Source of the DNA: JAGZHZ01 sp963929865
GTDB taxonomy: Bacteria; Bacillota; Clostridia; Lachnospirales; Lachnospiraceae
Length of the DNA: 34,763 bases
Assembly (NCBI GenBank): GCA_963929865.1
Contig: CAWVKK010000056.1
Location: 1 to 34,763, forward strand
Direction: 5' to 3'
Shown here: positions 14,662 to 22,633 of the stretch, one piece after another
Layout: every line of letters begins with the position of its first letter
Numbering within the stretch: position 1 is the stretch's first letter
The notes under the pieces: model-generated
Databases searched by the model: none
What the model saw: only the letters and a program-made list of their open reading frames with translations
Told to the model about the DNA's origin: nothing
Made by a program: the position numbers and the translations under genes

Positions 14662-16143
14662 CTATACTTCTGTGTCCGCTCCCCCGATCAGCACGGAACC
14701 GCCGTCGCTTAAGTCGCTGTCGCTGAACTGCCCTTCCGCCAAAAACTGATCCTCCGAGAGGAGCCCCTCGTCCGCAGTCTCTCCTTCTATGATGTCATCC
14801 GCGAAGGCGTCTCCCGCCGTCGCGCCGTACATCTGCGCATCGTAGTCGGACGCAATCACCCCGTCGTCATACGTGCCGCCGAAGAGATCGCCGTCTGTGG
14901 CGTAGTCCTCGCTGTAATCATAGTCGTCCGCCGTATCGCCCATTCCAAATGTCGCCTCGTCAATGTTGTGGGTGACAGGGAATCCTTCTTCCAGTCCCTG
15001 GCTTGGGAACGTGATATAGTCTTCCGAGCTTAAGCCGTCTAAAATCTCGTATTTCTGAGTCTGTTCGTCAAACTCTCCCAGCGTCAGCTCCCTTTTTTCC
15101 AGTCTGTCTCTGTCGTCTGCCGCCCAGACATACGCAGTCTCCCCGTCTTCCTGTACGATATAGTACGTCTCCAGCCACATGCCTGCTCTGACGTCCGCCT
15201 GCCCGTTGTCCATCTCGATGTACACATGCTGCCCCAGCATCAGCCCCACGTCGCTGTCCAGCGTTATGTAAAACGGATATACGCTGCTTGTATTGTTTGA
15301 AGAGGAATCGCCGTAGTAGTAGCTGTTGTTCGAATTCTTTGAAGGCGCTTCCATATCGATTGAGTCTAAGGTTCCCCTCCAGATCTGGTTCTCGTCTACG
15401 CGGGAGTGTACGATGACGCGGCTCCCCAAAGTCAAAGACGCCATGTTCTGCTCGTTTACCGTCCCTTTTACCCGGTAATCCCCCGTAGCGAGAATGGTAA
15501 TCAGAGGCTGCGGCTCTCCCGTGTAAGAGTTTATGCTGCTATAGCTGTTTGTGTTGATCGATTGCACGACGCCGTCGATCTCGCTTGTCACAATCGAGTT
15601 ATTGATTGTTTTCTGAAGCTGCTCGATTTCCACCTGCTTGCTCTGCTGCTCGTATTCCGTGCGCTTCACCGTATTTTGGGCCGTCTGGATTTCGATCGTA
15701 TACCGGAGCTGTTCGTCCTGCCCGGCCTGCGCCTGCGCTGCTTTCAGTTCCTCAATCTGCGCGTTCGTATTCTGAATGTCGTTCGCTATCCGCTCCAGGT
15801 CAATCTGCGCCTGCGCCAGACTGTTCTGCGTTTCCGTTGTGTCGTATTGGAACAGCTGCTGTCCGGTGGTGACGATATCGCCGACCTCCACATACATCTC
15901 CTGAATTTTCTTATCCTCCGACTGCTCCACGCTCCATGTCTCCTGAGACTCAATAACGCCGTTATAGCGGTTTGTCAGTCCGTTTCCGCCTTCCAGACCT
16001 GTGATCATCGCCACGGAATCTACGAAAACAACATTGTCGGCGTTCGATCCGCCCGTGCCTCCCGGTCCCAGATAGCGCCAGGCCGCATAGCCGCTTCCGC
16101 CAAGAATTGCCAGGATCAGAAGCGTCACTAAAAATTTTTTCAT
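14662..16143 (-). CDS. MacA/HlyD-type membrane-fusion adaptor with acidic tail
   Basis: A 493-residue adaptor. Residues 4-23 form the anchor. Residues about 80-110 and 190-220 are the two lipoyl-like halves (IQEMYVEVGDIVTTGQQLF; IVTSEIDGVVQSIN), flanking a coiled-coil hairpin (about 115-185, Gln/Glu/Ala rich). A beta-barrel domain follows. Odd: the last about 100 residues (from about 395) are a very acidic Asp/Gly/Tyr/Ala tail with almost no positive charge, unusual for the family and possibly Ca2+- or wall-interacting. First gene of the four-gene operon, with promoter at 16176-16203 and a palindrome overlapping the -35 box. It is a normal-length adaptor, so the operon has two different adaptors for one ATPase and one permease. 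Confidence 0.88.
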   Translation of the reverse strand: MKKFLVTLLILAILGGSGYAAWRYLGPGGTGGSNADNVVFVDSVAMITGLEGGNGLTNRYNGVIESQETWSVEQSEDKKIQEMYVEVGDIVTTGQQLFQYDTTETQNSLAQAQIDLERIANDIQNTNAQIEELKAAQAQAGQDEQLRYTIEIQTAQNTVKRTEYEQQSKQVEIEQLQKTINNSIVTSEIDGVVQSINTNSYSSINSYTGEPQPLITILATGDYRVKGTVNEQNMASLTLGSRVIVHSRVDENQIWRGTLDSIDMEAPSKNSNNSYYYGDSSSNNTSSVYPFYITLDSDVGLMLGQHVYIEMDNGQADVRAGMWLETYYIVQEDGETAYVWAADDRDRLEKRELTLGEFDEQTQKYEILDGLSSEDYITFPSQGLEEGFPVTHNIDEATFGMGDTADDYDYSEDYATDGDLFGGTYDDGVIASDYDAQMYGATAGDAFADDIIEGETADEGLLSEDQFLAEGQFSDSDLSDGGSVLIGGADTEV

Positions 16144-16175
16144 ATGATAATCACCCTGTCTTCAAATTTTTAACT

Positions 16176-16203
16176 ATTATAACATAGGACCTATTTCAGA
16201 CAA
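16176..16203 (-). promoter_or_regulatory. Promoter of the two-adaptor ABC export operon
   Basis: Minus strand TTGTCT (16198-16203), 16-base spacer, perfect TATAAT (16176-16181), 33 bases before the adaptor start. The -35 box forms one end of a 19-bp palindrome. Confidence 0.75.
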
Positions 16204-16216
16204 ATTAAATTTGTCT
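16198..16216. promoter_or_regulatory. Perfect 19-bp palindromic operator candidate
   Basis: AGACAAATTAAATTTGTCT on the plus strand is a perfect nine-base inverted repeat around one central base. It overlaps the -35 hexamer of the export operon, a place where a dimeric repressor would block RNA polymerase, or a MerR/MarR/TetR-like factor would control it. No regulator gene is adjacent. Confidence 0.65.
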
Positions 16217-16261
16217 TAATTTCCTTTTAACATCTTTCTGCCTGCGATGCCTGCTGCGATG

Positions 16262-16305
16262 AAAAAAAAGGACTGCGCAAAACTGCATGTTGTCAGCAGT
16301 TCTGC
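16262..16305 (-). terminator. Terminator of glyA
   Basis: Minus strand GCAGAACTGC-TGACAACAT-GCAGTTTTGC, ten pairs with one G-U, then GCAGTCC and eight T. It separates glyA from the export operon. Confidence 0.75.
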
Positions 16306-16333
16306 CACAGCCCCCTGTCTGATTTTTTTCAAT

Positions 16334-16367
16334 CTATATCTATATTGGATCTATATCTATATTGGAT
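16334..16367. repeat. 17-bp direct tandem repeat at the end of glyA
   Basis: Two exact copies of CTATATCTATATTGGAT in a row; the last base overlaps the first base of the glyA stop codon triplet on the plus strand. AT-rich and noncoding, likely a slippage duplication. Confidence 0.9.
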
Positions 16368-17605
16368 TACATCAGCGGATACTTGTCGGTCAGCCCTTTT
16401 ACCATCTCTTTTTCTTTCTCATGGTCCGCATCCGGATTTTTCAAAACGGAAGCGATCACCTCTGCGATCACATCCATATCCTCCGTATTCATTCCTCTTG
16501 ACGTCACAGCCGGTGTTCCAAGACGCACGCCGCTTGTCACGAATGCCGATTTCGGATCGTTTGGAATCGTGTTCTTATTTGCCGTGATATTGACGAGATC
16601 GAGCAGATTTTCCGCTTCTTTTCCTGTCAGGTTTAAGTTTGTCAGGTCTACCAGCATCAGATGATTGTCGGTTCCTCCCGATACGATCTTGATGCCGCGG
16701 TCCATCAGTCCTTTGCACAGCGCCTTCGCGTTGGCTGCCACATTTTTCTGATAGGTCTTAAATTCATCCGATAAAGCTTCTTTAAAGCAGACTGCCTTTG
16801 CTGCAATCACATGCATCAGCGGTCCTCCCTGAATGCCTGGGAATACGGCTTTGTTGAAATTAAACTTCTTCGCCGTCTCCTCGCTGGAGAGAATCAGTCC
16901 TCCTCTTGGTCCTCTCAGTGTCTTGTGAGTTGTTGTCGTCACGACGTCCGCGTACGGAATCGGGCTTGGATGGATGCCTGCCGCTACGAGTCCTGCAATG
17001 TGCGCGATGTCGACCATCAGATAAGCTCCCACTTCGTCGGCGATCTCACGGAATTTTTTAAAGTCAAGCGTTCTCGCATAAGCGCTTGCGCCTGCCACGA
17101 TCAGCTTTGGTCTGCACTCTAACGCGATCTCGCGTACTTTGTCATAGTCGATTACGCCGTCGTCGTTTACGCCGTACGGAACGGCATGGAAATAGGATCC
17201 GGACATATTTGCCTCGCTTCCATGAGTCAGATGACCGCCGTGGGCAAGGTTCATTCCCATGATTGTATCTCCCGGCTTAAGCATTGCGAAAAATACGGCC
17301 ATATTTGCCTGCGCTCCGGAATGCGGCTGCACGTTTGCATAGGTACATCCGAAAATCTGTTTTGCTCTCTCAATCGCAATCGTCTCCACCTCATCGACGC
17401 ACTCGCAGCCTCCGTAGAATCGTTTTCCCGGATATCCTTCTGCATATTTATTCGTTAAAGGGCTTCCCATTGCCGCCATAACCGCCTTGCTCACCCAGTT
17501 TTCGGAAGCGATCAGCTCGATGTGGCTGTTCTGGCGTTTCTGTTCTTTTTCGATGCATTCCGCAATTTCAGGATCAACCGCTCTGACATCTTCTAATGAA
17601 TACAT
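16367..17605 (-). CDS. glyA: Serine hydroxymethyltransferase
   Basis: A 412-residue PLP enzyme that interconverts serine and glycine with tetrahydrofolate, supplying one-carbon units. Seen: IELIASENWVS near the N-terminus, NKYAEGYPGKRFYGGC, VQPHSGAQANMAVF, the AHGGHLTHG loop, and VVTTTTHKTLRGPRGG with the PLP lysine at residue 228. Length is typical. Start MYSLEDV: GGAGG eight bases before ATG at 17605. A longer in-frame ATG at 17650 would overlap the promoter and is rejected. Monocistronic, with promoter at 17652-17680 and terminator at 16262-16305. I saw no riboswitch in the short leader. Confidence 0.97.
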   Translation of the reverse strand: MYSLEDVRAVDPEIAECIEKEQKRQNSHIELIASENWVSKAVMAAMGSPLTNKYAEGYPGKRFYGGCECVDEVETIAIERAKQIFGCTYANVQPHSGAQANMAVFFAMLKPGDTIMGMNLAHGGHLTHGSEANMSGSYFHAVPYGVNDDGVIDYDKVREIALECRPKLIVAGASAYARTLDFKKFREIADEVGAYLMVDIAHIAGLVAAGIHPSPIPYADVVTTTTHKTLRGPRGGLILSSEETAKKFNFNKAVFPGIQGGPLMHVIAAKAVCFKEALSDEFKTYQKNVAANAKALCKGLMDRGIKIVSGGTDNHLMLVDLTNLNLTGKEAENLLDLVNITANKNTIPNDPKSAFVTSGVRLGTPAVTSRGMNTEDMDVIAEVIASVLKNPDADHEKEKEMVKGLTDKYPLM

Positions 17606-17651
17606 TTTTTTGACCTCCAATATTCTTTCGTACATTAACGTAATAATCATT

Positions 17652-17680
17652 ATTTTACTTTGTCTGTAATTTCATGTCAA
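17652..17680 (-). promoter_or_regulatory. Promoter of glyA
   Basis: Minus strand TTGACA (17675-17680), 17-base spacer, TAAAAT (17652-17657); near-consensus. Transcription would start within about 40 bases of the glyA start codon. Confidence 0.85.
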
Positions 17681-17757
17681 GTACTTTTTCCTCAACGGGA
17701 TTTTGTGCGGTTTTCTGGCTCTTTATGGAGAATCTGTTTCTATTTTTTTAGAACTAT

Positions 17758-17786
17758 TTGACATTTTCTTAATTTTCTATTAAACT
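17758..17786 (+). promoter_or_regulatory. Promoter of the DUF1294/lipoprotein unit
   Basis: Plus strand TTGACA (17758-17763), 17-base spacer, TAAACT (17781-17786), diverging from the glyA promoter about 80 bases away. The stretch between the two is AT-rich, with no motif I recognise. Confidence 0.8.
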
Positions 17787-17843
17787 GGAAACATATTTTT
17801 ATCTTCTTGTTTCTTTGCTGTCTTTTTCTTTTAGAGGTTATCT

Positions 17844-18143
17844 ATGTTAAACGTACTTATTTGCTATTTTTTTCTTTTAAATTTTATCTCTTTTCTTTTT
17901 ATGGCTTCTGACAAAAGGAGAGCCAAAAAAGGGACCTGGCGGATCGCTGAAAAAACGCTTTTGGGTCTGGCTGTATTTGGCGGCAGCATCGGAATTTATA
18001 TCGGGATGCATCTGCTGCGTCACAAGACGCGCAAACCGCTCTTTCGCTTCGGAGTTCCGATTATTCTGCTGCTTCAGATCCTCCTAGCCGCGGCTGTCGT
18101 TTTCTTGAACAGCCATGGTATTGCGTCCTTTCAGCCGTTGTGA
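17844..18143 (+). CDS. DUF1294 small membrane protein
   Basis: A 99-residue protein with hydrophobic segments at about 3-20, 39-57 and 71-89. Between them is the DUF1294 hallmark: a MASDKRRAKKGTWRIAEKTL basic loop, then GGSIGIYIGMHLLRHKTRKP and an F-x-x-GVPI segment. Members are small inner-membrane proteins of unknown function, sometimes fused to cold-shock domains; none is fused here. AGAGG precedes ATG. Followed 42 bases later by a lipoprotein gene, probably cotranscribed. Confidence 0.9.
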   Translation: MLNVLICYFFLLNFISFLFMASDKRRAKKGTWRIAEKTLLGLAVFGGSIGIYIGMHLLRHKTRKPLFRFGVPIILLLQILLAAAVVFLNSHGIASFQPL

Positions 18144-18185
18144 TTTGTTTGGTGAAGATTCAAAATATGTTAAAGGAGATTTCTT

Positions 18186-19388
18186 ATGTGCAAAAAATCA
18201 TTGCGTCGGATTTTATTTTTTCTCGTTCTGTTTGCCATGTGCGCTTCTGTTGTGACCGGCTGTTCACAGACCGGGAAAAATTCTCCGAAAGGGGTTGTCA
18301 AAAGAGAATTAAATCTTCTCAAGGATCTGAACGAGGAGACCATCGCCTCTTATTTTTCCTATAACTTTTTCTCCTCTGCCGACGCTTTCTCACAGGAGCT
18401 TAAGCAGGATACCGCGGACGCCATGGAACTGTTTTTCCAAAATTTTTCTTACAAAATTGTGGATTCTGAGCTTGACCAGGATCAGGCGTCAGTCACTGTA
18501 TCGATCACCAATATCGACACACAGGCTCTGGCGAACGATCTTTGCCGCGCTATTATCCTGCAGTCTCTGGAGCGGACGGACAAATCGGAAAATCTGCCGC
18601 TGGAATTTTACTCCGGTCTTTTAAAAGACCTGCTCAGTCAGACGCAGTATGAGCTGAAGACTACTTCTCTTGTCATTCCTCTTGAAAAAGTCGATGGAGT
18701 CTGGACGATTGTCAATTCTGCCGAGCTGGAGGACGGACTTGTGAGCGGTCTGATCTCTTATCTGGAAGATCCGAATACGGTATCGGCGCAGGAGGTTGTG
18801 GACCTGAATCTGGAGCATTTTCAGAATATGACGCCTGAGGAGCTGGTCTCCTATTTTAATCTTGAAGATATCTTCTCTTCCTCGAGCAGTATTTCTGACC
18901 AGATTGATCTTGCCTTTGCGCAAAAGCTTTTGGAGCATTTTCAATATCACATTGTCTCCTCTGAAAATGACGATGCCTCGGCTTTGGTGCAGCTGGAAAT
19001 CACGCATCTTGATCTGTTTTCTGTGCTGGAATCCTACAAGCAGCGCCTGCTGCAGTATGCGGAAACCGCGGACGCCATTCTCGACGGCGAGCAGGAGCGG
19101 ACGGAGAAGATGGCGCAGCTTCTTGTGGAATCCCTGGAAAATTCTTCTGCGGTGACGACTTCTTCTCTTGAGCTGGAGTTAAAAAATACGGGGCTTGTCT
19201 GGGAGATCAAAAATACGACGCAGCTGACAAACGCGCTGCTTGGCAATATTTCAGAGGCAGCCAGACAGTTTTCGGAAACGGCTCTGCACACGGAATCTCT
19301 CTCAGCAGAGACCTCCGCTCAGACAGAAGCGGCCGTCACAGACCAGTCTGAGACGGAACTGATTCCCGTGATTCAGCCTGCCTCATGA
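18186..19388 (+). CDS. Lipoprotein with two copies of an uncharacterised domain
   Basis: A 400-residue predicted lipoprotein: basic N-terminus, hydrophobic 9-22, lipobox VTGC with Cys26. I do not recognise the family with certainty; it resembles DUF5105-type clostridial lipoproteins. Seen: an internal duplication. Residues about 35-190 (VKRELNLLKDLNEETIASYF, FSYKIVDSELDQDQASVTVS, then ALANDLCRAIILQSLE) match about 205-355 (DLNLEHFQNMTPEELVSYFN, FQYHIVSSENDDASALVQLE, then VLESYKQRLLQYAE). Each copy ends in a LELxxTGLVWEI/VIPLEKVDGVWTI-like strand. The last about 35 residues are a Ser/Thr/Glu/Ala tail. AAAGGAG lies six bases before ATG. Second gene of the plus-strand unit; it ends before a two-way terminator. 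Confidence 0.85.
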   Translation: MCKKSLRRILFFLVLFAMCASVVTGCSQTGKNSPKGVVKRELNLLKDLNEETIASYFSYNFFSSADAFSQELKQDTADAMELFFQNFSYKIVDSELDQDQASVTVSITNIDTQALANDLCRAIILQSLERTDKSENLPLEFYSGLLKDLLSQTQYELKTTSLVIPLEKVDGVWTIVNSAELEDGLVSGLISYLEDPNTVSAQEVVDLNLEHFQNMTPEELVSYFNLEDIFSSSSSISDQIDLAFAQKLLEHFQYHIVSSENDDASALVQLEITHLDLFSVLESYKQRLLQYAETADAILDGEQERTEKMAQLLVESLENSSAVTTSSLELELKNTGLVWEIKNTTQLTNALLGNISEAARQFSETALHTESLSAETSAQTEAAVTDQSETELIPVIQPAS

Positions 19389-19431
19389 CACGTCTGCGCC
19401 GCCTGAGCGCATCTTATACGCATATCTTTTT

Positions 19432-19477
19432 AAAAAAACTGCCATGCGGGTTTTTCTCCCCGCACGGCAGTTTTTTT
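19432..19477. terminator. Bidirectional terminator between the lipoprotein gene and aspS
   Basis: ACTGCCATGCGGG and CCCGCACGGCAGT pair over 13 positions with one A-C mismatch. The hairpin has seven A before it and seven T after it, so it serves the converging transcripts from both sides. Confidence 0.9.
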
Positions 19478-19509
19478 GCGGCAGTTCTGCGCTTTCGGTG
19501 CGAAAGCGT

Positions 19510-21318
19510 TTATTCCTGCTCTTCTTTTTTCTCTTTTTCTGTCACAACCTTCAGGCACAGTTCCTCAAGCTGTTTTTCCTCTACGGTTCCCGGCGCACCT
19601 GTCATCAGGCAGGATGCGTCTTTTACCTTCGGGAATGCGATGACTTCGCGGATGCTGTCTTCCTTCGCCATCAGCATAATCAGGCGATCCAGACCATAGG
19701 CAAGTCCTGCGTGAGGCGGCACGCCGTACTCAAAGGCGCGCATCAAAAATCCAAACTGGTCTTCGGCTCTTTCTTTTGAAAATCCAAGAACCTCAAACAT
19801 CTTCGCCTGAATGTCGTCCTGGTGGATTCTGACGCTTCCGCCTCCAAGCTCTGTGCCGTTTAGTACGATATCATAGGCCTTTGCGCGCACGGAACCCGGA
19901 TCCGTGTCGATCTTGTCGAGATCTTCGTCCATCGGCATCGTAAACGGATGGTGCATCGCCACGTAGCGGTTCTGCTCTTCTGACCACTCCAGCAGCGGGA
20001 ATTCTGTCACCCAGAGGAACTTATAGTCATCCTTCTTTAGCAGTCCCAGATTTCTCGCGATCTCCAGGCGGAGATTTCCGAGTACATCCCAGACCACCTT
20101 GTTTTTGTCTGCGGCGAAGAGCAAAAGGTCGCCCGGTTTTGCGTCCATCGCTTTTGCGAGCGCGTCCAGCTCCTCAGCTGTCATAAATTTGGCGAATGAA
20201 GATTTGTAAGTTCCGTCTTCATTGACCGACAGATAGGCAAGTCCTTTAGCGCCGTATCCCTTCGCGAACTCGACGAGCGCGTCGATTTTCTTTCTCGGCA
20301 TATGTCCCTGACCCTCTGCGTTGATGCCGCGCACGCTTCCTCCTGCTTCCAGCGCGCTTTTAAATACGCCGAAGCCGCAGTTTTCCACGATTTTTGAGAC
20401 ATCCTTCAGCTCCATGCCAAAGCGGATATCCGGCTTGTCTGAGCCGTAGCGGTCCATCGCCTCCTGCCACGTCATTCTCGGAATGGGCAGCGGAACGTCC
20501 ACGCCGATCGCCGTCTTAAAGATCCGCGCGATCAGTCTCTCGTTGACGTCGATCACGTCGTCGATATCCACAAAGGAAAGCTCCATATCGATCTGCGTAA
20601 ATTCCGGCTGGCGGTCTGCTCTTAAGTCTTCATCGCGGAAACATTTTGCGATCTGGAAATACCGGTCGTATCCGGAACACATCAGAAGCTGTTTGTACAG
20701 CTGCGGAGACTGCGGAAGCGCGTAAAAGTTTCCCGGATGGATCCGGCTCGGAACCAGGTAATCTCTCGCGCCTTCCGGCGTGCTTTTGATCAGAATCGGG
20801 GTTTCAATCTCCAGGAATCCCTCCTCTGCCAGAAAGGCGCGCACTTCTGTTGCGACCTTGCTTCTGAGCATCAGATTTCTCTGAAGATTGGGACGTCTCA
20901 GATCGAGAAAGCGATATTTCAGCCTCAGTTCATCCTTTGTCTGGATATGCTCCTCGATCGGAAACGGAGGCGTCTCTGACTCCGATAAAATTCTAAGGCT
21001 GAGCGCACGGACCTCCAGTTCGCCTGTGGCAAGGTTTTCGTTGACCGCTCCGCCTCTCTTTTCCAGTCTTCCTTCGACCGCAATGACAAACTCACTGCGG
21101 ATTTTTCCGGCTTTCTCAAAGCCTTCCGCCCCGATATCGTTCTCATCGAACACAATCTGCAAGAGTCCTGAGCGGTCTCTCAGATCGACAAAAATCAGGC
21201 TTCCTAAATTTCTTCTTTTCTGCGCCCATCCCATTACGGTTACGGTTGAACCGACCGGGGCGTTCACCACCTCGGCGCATCGATGGGACCGTTTCAGCCC
21301 CTTCATTGATTCTGCCAT
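19510..21318 (-). CDS. aspS: Aspartyl-tRNA synthetase
   Basis: A 602-residue class II synthetase that charges tRNA-Asp. N-terminal OB fold for the anticodon (VTVMGWAQKRRNLGSLIFVDLRD, shown as a landmark at about 26-48). Motif 2 FRDEDLRADRQPEFTQID, the bacterial insertion (GAD) domain at about 280-420, and motif 3 GLAYGLDRLIML are present. Size fits the bacterial type. Start MAESMKGL: GGAGG eight bases before ATG at 21318; a longer in-frame start runs through the upstream hairpin and is rejected. Last gene of the apt-relA-hisS operon. Confidence 0.96.
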   Translation of the reverse strand: MAESMKGLKRSHRCAEVVNAPVGSTVTVMGWAQKRRNLGSLIFVDLRDRSGLLQIVFDENDIGAEGFEKAGKIRSEFVIAVEGRLEKRGGAVNENLATGELEVRALSLRILSESETPPFPIEEHIQTKDELRLKYRFLDLRRPNLQRNLMLRSKVATEVRAFLAEEGFLEIETPILIKSTPEGARDYLVPSRIHPGNFYALPQSPQLYKQLLMCSGYDRYFQIAKCFRDEDLRADRQPEFTQIDMELSFVDIDDVIDVNERLIARIFKTAIGVDVPLPIPRMTWQEAMDRYGSDKPDIRFGMELKDVSKIVENCGFGVFKSALEAGGSVRGINAEGQGHMPRKKIDALVEFAKGYGAKGLAYLSVNEDGTYKSSFAKFMTAEELDALAKAMDAKPGDLLLFAADKNKVVWDVLGNLRLEIARNLGLLKKDDYKFLWVTEFPLLEWSEEQNRYVAMHHPFTMPMDEDLDKIDTDPGSVRAKAYDIVLNGTELGGGSVRIHQDDIQAKMFEVLGFSKERAEDQFGFLMRAFEYGVPPHAGLAYGLDRLIMLMAKEDSIREVIAFPKVKDASCLMTGAPGTVEEKQLEELCLKVVTEKEKKEEQE

Positions 21319-21351
21319 TTTTCTTTCCTCCATGATTCCTTTTATCTGAAA

Positions 21352-21383
21352 CATTCTCTGACCGGCGCGCCGGTCGGAGAATG
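21352..21383 (-). other. Strong intercistronic hairpin between hisS and aspS
   Basis: CATTCTC and GAGAATG flank the 16-base palindrome GACCGGCGCGCCGGTC, with one mismatch on each side, giving a 14-pair stem. On the minus strand it is followed only by TTTC, so it is a poor terminator. It may stabilise the hisS mRNA end or be a weak attenuator before aspS. Confidence 0.7.
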
Positions 21384-21391
21384 AAGATGTC

Positions 21392-22633
21392 TTAAAACAG
21401 ATCTGCAAGCCGGTCCAGAGCGACCTCTGTCTGCTCGCCTGTGTCCATGTCCTTTACTCTGGCACAGTTTTGGGCGATCTCATCCGACCCGATGATAACA
21501 GTCTTTTTCGCCCCGATTTTATTGGCGTATTTCATCTGCGCCTTCACGCTCCGGTCCATATAGTCTGTCTCGACGATGATCCCGCGGTTTCTCAGATCGC
21601 TGACCAGCTTATATGCTTTTCCGCGCGCTTCTTTTCCAAGGATTCCGACATAAAGCGCGACAGGCTCCTCGCTCTCAAGCTCTACGCCCTCTTTGTCCAT
21701 AAAATATAAAATGCGCTCGATTCCCATTCCGAAGCCGACGGAAGGGATGTCCTGCTTTTCATCAATCTCATGGATCAGTCCGTCGTATCTTCCTCCGCCG
21801 CACAAGGTAAATCCCTCAGAGTTTACAAATTCAAACACCGTTTTCGTGTAATAGTCGAGTCCTCTTACGATTCCGGTGTCAACCTCATACGGAATCTCCA
21901 GCTCGTCGAGGAGAGATTTAAGCTCCTCAAAGTGGCTTTTGCACTCTTCATCCAAAAAGTCGACCGTGCGCGGAGCCTTCGCCACGATTTCCCGGCACTC
22001 CGGCACTTTGCAGTCGATGACGCGGAGCGGATTTTTCTGCATTCTCTCCCGGCATGTCGGGCAGAGCTGATCCTCATGTTCTTTTAAATATGCCAGCAGA
22101 GCTTCGTTGTATGTCTTTCTGCAGTTTTTGCATCCAATGCTGTTGATATGCAGCTTGGCGTCCTTTAACCCGAATTTCTGTATCAAGGTCGTGATAAAGC
22201 AGATCAGCTCCACCTCTGCCAGAGGACTTTTCGATCCTACAAACTCGATTCCGAACTGATGGTGCTGGCGCAGTCTGCCGCTCTGCGGCTTCTCATACCG
22301 AAAAGCCTGCGTCACATAGTACAGCTTCGTCGGAGCCGGATCTGCATACATATTGTGTTCCAGATACGCTCTCATCGCCCCTGCCGTTCCTTCCGGCTTT
22401 AACGTAATGCTGCGGTTTCCCTTGTCCGTAAAAGTATACATTTCTTTCTGCACCACATCCGTGGTCTCTCCAACGCCGCGCTGAAACAGCACAGTGTGTT
22501 CAAACATCGGCGTAATGATTTCGCTGATATGATACGTCTTTGCCAGATCTCTTGCGATCTTCTCCACAACGGCACGTTTATGCATCCTCTGTCCATACCA
22601 GTCCTCTACGCCTCTTGGAGCCTGTGTAATCAT
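21392..22633 (-). CDS. hisS: Histidyl-tRNA synthetase
   Basis: A 413-residue class II synthetase that charges tRNA-His. Opening ITQAPRGVEDWYGQRMHKR is typical; motif 2 FRYEKPQSGRLRQHHQFG, the His-specific GLDYYTKTVFEF, and motif 3 VGFGMGIERILYF are intact. The insertion domain carries Cys pairs (CKNC, CPTC, then C-x6-C), as in many Firmicutes, possibly zinc-binding. It overlaps the HD-GYP gene by four bases (ATGA). No T-box precedes it, since it is internal to an operon. Confidence 0.96.
   Translation of the reverse strand: MITQAPRGVEDWYGQRMHKRAVVEKIARDLAKTYHISEIITPMFEHTVLFQRGVGETTDVVQKEMYTFTDKGNRSITLKPEGTAGAMRAYLEHNMYADPAPTKLYYVTQAFRYEKPQSGRLRQHHQFGIEFVGSKSPLAEVELICFITTLIQKFGLKDAKLHINSIGCKNCRKTYNEALLAYLKEHEDQLCPTCRERMQKNPLRVIDCKVPECREIVAKAPRTVDFLDEECKSHFEELKSLLDELEIPYEVDTGIVRGLDYYTKTVFEFVNSEGFTLCGGGRYDGLIHEIDEKQDIPSVGFGMGIERILYFMDKEGVELESEEPVALYVGILGKEARGKAYKLVSDLRNRGIIVETDYMDRSVKAQMKYANKIGAKKTVIIGSDEIAQNCARVKDMDTGEQTEVALDRLADLF

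Noticed and set aside
17606..17843. A glycine riboswitch or T-box before glyA
   Set aside because: The promoter lies within about 50 bases of the start codon, leaving no room for either.
18140..18364. 74-residue plus-strand open frame overlapping the lipoprotein start
   Set aside because: The lipoprotein frame has AAAGGAG, a signal peptide and a lipobox; this one has none.
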